Below, piece after piece: positions 5,571 to 8,423 of a stretch of 8,423 nt of DNA. The notes under the pieces were generated by a model, which ran no database searches, was not told the DNA's origin, and was given only the letters and a program-made list of their open reading frames with translations. How positions within the stretch are numbered: the first letter of the stretch is position 1; each line of letters starts with the position of its first letter. The translations under genes were made by a program, and so were the position numbers. The stretch is from Methanomicrobiales archaeon (GTDB lineage Archaea > Halobacteriota > Methanomicrobia > Methanomicrobiales > Methanomicrobiaceae): assembly GCA_012523385.1 (NCBI GenBank), contig JAAYIO010000188.1:1-8423 (forward strand), read 5' to 3'.

Positions 5571-6018
5571 CGTTCTCACCTTCAAGTCCTGCAAGGAAAT
5601 CTTTAATCTGGGTTACGAATGCGATTCCTTCATCTTCTGTTTCGGGATATTTGATATCGAGTAGAGGCATTTCTTTTCGCTGACGCAGCATGAACATCAC
5701 CAGTTCATTGGTGCGGGCGCATCCCATGCATCCAAATGAGAGGTCTGAATCATTGATAATGATTGCAGCATCGGCCTCTTCAATCATCGGCCCATAGAGA
5801 GACATCCGTCCCCTGACTCCGCATGGTACCTCGACAGCGGCATATTTTAGGCCCTTCTTCGGGTCTTCCGGTGTCATCTGAAGTGGGGGCGATTCCAGGC
5901 TTGGGGTCTGGATTTTTTCACGGATTCCGACCGCAGCCCCCAGCGCCTCATGGCCCCATCTCTCAACCATATCTGAGAGCACAAGGCTCGTTGTAGGGAA
6001 AATAAACACTTTTGCCAT
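5563..6018 (-). CDS. mmp5: Methanogenesis marker protein 5
   Basis: This protein of 151 residues is recognised as Mmp5, a small conserved protein of Mcr-containing archaea without an established biochemical role. Notable cysteines are C66 (VPCGVRGR) and the pair C97/C100 (FGCMGC), a plausible metal or iron-sulfur site or redox thiol pair. Between them lies a hydrophobic strand with an Asp turn (AAIIINDSD, 84-92), giving an alpha/beta look. The start at 6018 (MAKVFIFPTT) is preferred over one eleven codons upstream because GAGGAGG lies about eight bases before it and the extra residues would overlap mmp6 without resembling the family. It begins four bases after the mmp6 stop; the ribosome binding site is inside the last codons of mmp6. 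Its end overlaps the mmp15 start. Confidence 0.88.
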   Translation of the reverse strand: MAKVFIFPTTSLVLSDMVERWGHEALGAAVGIREKIQTPSLESPPLQMTPEDPKKGLKYAAVEVPCGVRGRMSLYGPMIEEADAAIIINDSDLSFGCMGCARTNELVMFMLRQRKEMPLLDIKYPETEDEGIAFVTQIKDFLAGLEGENDE

Positions 6019-6022
6019 TCTA

Positions 6023-6490
6023 TTATGCCTCCTCGTTACTGATGATTTCAATTAATCTGTTCAGGGGTAATTTACCTTGATCCAGTTTTTTCTTGCTCAT
6101 TTGCGGTACTGGTTTTGGTTTTTTCTTGTCAAGTTCCTCAAGGCCGTGTGAGACGAACTTTAAAAGTCCGCACTCGAATTCATGACCATAATATCCCGGT
6201 CGTGCTCCTCCCAGATTTGCCCGGCTTCGGCGCGGGTCCACTGGTGGAAACCCCCGGTCTTTAACTAATATGTGGGCCGAGTCAACCTTGCGAAGCTCAA
6301 CAATGAGTTTTTTAACCTGTTCCGGTTCGCCTGTTATCTGCAGTCCGAAACAGGTCTCTTTGACCATCAGACCTTCTGAAATTTCATACGCACGAATGGC
6401 AAGTGTCTGTGGGGTGATATTTGGCGAATCAATGAAGACATACTTGGTTACCGTGCCTACATATGTGGGAATATATTCTTTTATGGTCAT
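6023..6490 (-). CDS. mmp6: Methanogenesis marker protein 6
   Basis: This 155-residue protein is recognised as Mmp6, again confined to organisms with Mcr and of uncertain function. The family hallmark is VKDRGFPPVDPRRSRANLGG (residues 76-95), an arginine- and proline-rich conserved loop that could contact a nucleic acid, nucleotide or partner protein. Cysteines are C47 and C107. The C-terminal 35 residues are lysine- and proline-rich (about 119-142), probably a flexible or partner-binding tail. Translation starts at the ATG at 6490, which overlaps the mmp3 stop by four bases, with GAGGTGA a few bases upstream. It belongs to the same transcriptional unit as mmp3 and mmp5. A role in Mcr maturation is inferred from distribution and neighbours only. 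Confidence 0.88.
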   Translation of the reverse strand: MTIKEYIPTYVGTVTKYVFIDSPNITPQTLAIRAYEISEGLMVKETCFGLQITGEPEQVKKLIVELRKVDSAHILVKDRGFPPVDPRRSRANLGGARPGYYGHEFECGLLKFVSHGLEELDKKKPKPVPQMSKKKLDQGKLPLNRLIEIISNEEA

Positions 6491-8043
6491 CGTGTCACCT
6501 CTCTGATATAGACCGTGCTTCCTTCCTTGAGGGCAGGCAGTTTTTCAGGTTCACAGACACGTCCGATAATATTTGTCCCTTCAAAGGGTTCTGATGTAGG
6601 ACCGAATTCACTATTCTCCGAGGTTCTGCATCCGATGAGCCCTGCACTCCTCCGGGAGTCATTGGTAATGGCAAGCATATTTGCAGGCACGCTCCCTTCG
6701 GGGGTATTTTCGTTATTGATATTCGTACCTTTTTTAATGAGCGGCTGGAATAACGATACATCCTCAAACTGCACGATCAGTGGCATCTCGCCGATTTCAT
6801 GCCACCTGAGACCGGTAACGGAGCGGAATATATAACAGCTCTGTGGCGCTTTGTCGTCAAAGAGTTCAACAGATATGACCTGAGTGGCAGGGATTGTGGT
6901 GACTGAGACCTCATTTCCTGCAAGCACTTCCAGTGTGGTTCCCGGAGTCTGTGAAATAACTACCCGTTCACCGCTATCATCATCAAAATGTAGGGTGATG
7001 CCTCGTTTTTTTGCAATTTCCTGTGCATCTGAAAGGGCCATGCCACGGATATCAAACTGTTCCGGCTCCACTGTAATGAGAAATGTCTCTCCTTTGTCTG
7101 CGATACGTGCCAATTCGATGCCATGCTCCACACTGCCGATGACGGTATGATTGGGGCTTCCGGCAATGTCATTTGTATAAATGAATATTGAACCGCGGTT
7201 TCTTCCGCTGATTCGCGTAGTGATAGTCCCTTCAAACCGGGAGTGCGGTTCCCCTTCGTAGAATACTTCACTCTCACGCATACGGTCATCACGCACGTGG
7301 GTGCTTGCATTCAGTGACACATGGTAGCGTCCGCCGCGGTAGGTCTGCAACAGGTGCTCTACACTCTGTGCCCGTGCGGTGTCAATCTCTTTATCCCGGT
7401 ATCCTGCACCACGTGCACGGACACAGGTGATGATACTCATTCCATCTTCAAGGACAATATCACGGGCAGTTGTGGTGAAGGCATTCGATGCGTCTGCACT
7501 CTGGATGATTCGTTCCATTGACAGAATTGCATCTTTAGACTTCCATTCCCCCAGAACCGACATTCCTGAGATAACTCTGCCAATAATACCCCCTCCTTTT
7601 GTGGCACCGTGGTCAGCGATGTGAGGTGTCTTTGAAAAAAGCAGATATGATTGTCCCGGGTCATATCCACCACAGCCAAGGATTACATCCCCGCGGTTAT
7701 AGCGGTGGAAAGATTTCTCTGATATCCCATCTGCGGTAAACGGACCAAATGATGCTACCTGACGGTCAGCCCATTTTACTATCAGTTTCTCTGGATCAGT
7801 TCCGGTATCAGGGACACCCGCATTGACAAGAGCCTGTAAAAATAATGGCATTTCAGCGGTAATCTCAATAATTACCTCTCCTGCGGTCGTCGTAACACGA
7901 ACATTGCGTGTGGTTGCAGATGTGATGTCTGCGGGGCGGACCACCGCGACACTGCATTCCATGGGATGATCGGGAATGATGTCCCCTAACAATGCTCCTT
8001 CCGGTACCTCCAGCCTCTCACCATCGAGGCGGATTTCTGTCAT
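6487..8043 (-). CDS. mmp3: Methanogenesis marker protein 3, Mcr-associated
   Basis: This 518-residue protein is recognised as Mmp3 (UPF0288 family), which to my knowledge associates with Mcr and the activation complex. The N-terminal 65 residues (TEIRLDGERLEVPEGALL) look like a small beta-grasp domain. Two central segments (about 133-165 and 284-325) and the C-terminal part (about 388-498) have cyclophilin-like patterns. Residues 333-385 closely resemble a PASTA domain: GMALSDAQEIAKKRGI, then VVISQTPGTT and a closing beta strand. Cysteines are few and scattered, so a scaffold or chaperone role is more likely than redox catalysis. ATG at 8043 is chosen because GGAG lies nine bases upstream; a GTG five codons earlier abuts the atwA stop and lacks its own site. 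The gap to atwA is 15 bases and the end overlaps mmp6. Confidence 0.88.
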   Translation of the reverse strand: MTEIRLDGERLEVPEGALLGDIIPDHPMECSVAVVRPADITSATTRNVRVTTTAGEVIIEITAEMPLFLQALVNAGVPDTGTDPEKLIVKWADRQVASFGPFTADGISEKSFHRYNRGDVILGCGGYDPGQSYLLFSKTPHIADHGATKGGGIIGRVISGMSVLGEWKSKDAILSMERIIQSADASNAFTTTARDIVLEDGMSIITCVRARGAGYRDKEIDTARAQSVEHLLQTYRGGRYHVSLNASTHVRDDRMRESEVFYEGEPHSRFEGTITTRISGRNRGSIFIYTNDIAGSPNHTVIGSVEHGIELARIADKGETFLITVEPEQFDIRGMALSDAQEIAKKRGITLHFDDDSGERVVISQTPGTTLEVLAGNEVSVTTIPATQVISVELFDDKAPQSCYIFRSVTGLRWHEIGEMPLIVQFEDVSLFQPLIKKGTNINNENTPEGSVPANMLAITNDSRRSAGLIGCRTSENSEFGPTSEPFEGTNIIGRVCEPEKLPALKEGSTVYIREVTR

Positions 8044-8052
8044 TTTGTAATT

Positions 8053-8058
8053 CTCCAC
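8053..8058 (-). promoter_or_regulatory. Ribosome binding site deciding the mmp3 start
   Basis: On the minus strand GTGGAG stands directly after the atwA stop codon and nine bases before the ATG at 8043. The GTG within it could be read as a start codon in the same frame, but then mmp3 would have no upstream site. Using it as the ribosome binding site gives the family-like N-terminus MTEIRLDG. Confidence 0.6.
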
Positions 8059-8423
8059 TTAGGCCTTTGTCATAATTTTCCGTTCTTTATCAGAGAGTTC
8101 CTCGAGCACTTCAGCGGTTTGTCCGACCTTGACGATCTTTCCACCTCTCATGAGAATGCAGCGGTCACAGACATCGCGTACAAAATCCATGTCGTGGGAG
8201 ACTACAATAAAGGTTTCATCTGTTTCTTCACGGGCCGTTCCAATCGAGTGTTTCACATCGATCTTGGTGATCGGATCCATGGTTCCGGTTGGTTCATCCA
8301 GAATGACGATTCTTGGTTCCTTGATGAGCACCTGAGCAAGGGCAACACGATGTTTCTCTCCTTCTGAAAGTTGTGCCGGAAGACGGGTGAGAATTGATTT
8401 AGCCTTTTCCTCCGTAAATCCGG
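8059..8423 (-). CDS. atwA: Mcr activation component A2, ABC-type ATPase (partial, C-terminal end)
   Basis: About 120 C-terminal residues of AtwA (component A2) are present; the gene continues beyond the right edge. A2 is a soluble, two-domain ABC ATPase without membrane segments that supplies the ATP dependence of reductive Mcr activation. The fragment is the end of the second nucleotide-binding domain: signature LSEGEKHRVALAQ (in place of LSGGQ), Walker B plus D-loop IVILDEPTGTMD, and the switch histidine in VVSHDMDFV. It closes with RGGKIVKVGQ and a short acidic helix. The LSEGE variant and the TGTMDP segment are as I recall for AtwA, and the mmp3 neighbour supports this over an ordinary transporter ATPase. 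The 5' part, including Walker A, is outside the window. It is the first visible gene of the operon. Confidence 0.88.
   Translation of the reverse strand, partial: GFTEEKAKSILTRLPAQLSEGEKHRVALAQVLIKEPRIVILDEPTGTMDPITKIDVKHSIGTAREETDETFIVVSHDMDFVRDVCDRCILMRGGKIVKVGQTAEVLEELSDKERKIMTKA

Noticed and set aside
8044..8058. A five-codon N-terminal extension of mmp3 starting at GTG
   Set aside because: The GTG abuts the atwA stop and forms part of the ribosome binding site for the ATG at 8043.
8059..8423. Reading the right-edge gene as a membrane transporter ATPase
   Set aside because: The ABC motifs alone would allow it, but the LSEGE signature, the TGTMDP segment and the adjoining mmp3-mmp6-mmp5 genes fit AtwA better.

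Overview
The window is archaeal and comes from a methanogen. The clearest sign is an uninterrupted run of methanogenesis marker (Mmp) genes next to the end of atwA, which encodes component A2 of the methyl-coenzyme M reductase (Mcr) activation system. These families are essentially restricted to archaea carrying Mcr. TTTATATA-type promoter boxes, GGAGG/GGTGA ribosome binding sites, the gene set and a moderate base composition would fit a Methanomicrobiales-like euryarchaeon. That lineage call is inference and I cannot place the species.

Layout, left to right. Positions 1-84 hold the last codons of an unidentified plus-strand gene. Positions 85-715 have no convincing gene; they hold a possible RNA hairpin, T-rich tracts and one weak plus-strand ORF with an unusually good ribosome binding site. 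Two paralogous flavodoxin-domain genes follow on the minus strand (716-1225 and 1349-1864), separated by a promoter built on a 19-nt perfect palindrome. Positions 1865-2289 are mostly non-coding, with one possible tiny membrane peptide on the plus strand. From 2290 to the right edge everything is on the minus strand. In transcription order (right to left) the genes are atwA (3' part), mmp3, mmp6, mmp5, mmp15, mmp17, mmp7, and finally an AhpD-like gene of the carboxymuconolactone decarboxylase family.

The genes from atwA to mmp7 are packed with 4- to 15-nt gaps or 4- to 8-nt overlaps, so they are almost certainly one translationally coupled operon whose promoter lies beyond the right edge. The shared theme is activation or maturation of Mcr, whose nickel cofactor F430 must be reduced to Ni(I) with ATP and very low-potential electrons. 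The window offers an ABC-type ATPase (AtwA), scaffold-like partners (Mmp3, Mmp17), a McrC-like protein (Mmp7), and a second, different ATPase (Mmp15) that resembles the iron-sulfur activators of 2-hydroxyacyl-CoA dehydratases. Mmp5 and Mmp6 are conserved but of uncertain role. The thiol-active AhpD-like protein and the two flavodoxins sit downstream and could supply redox or thiol chemistry, but only their position suggests that.
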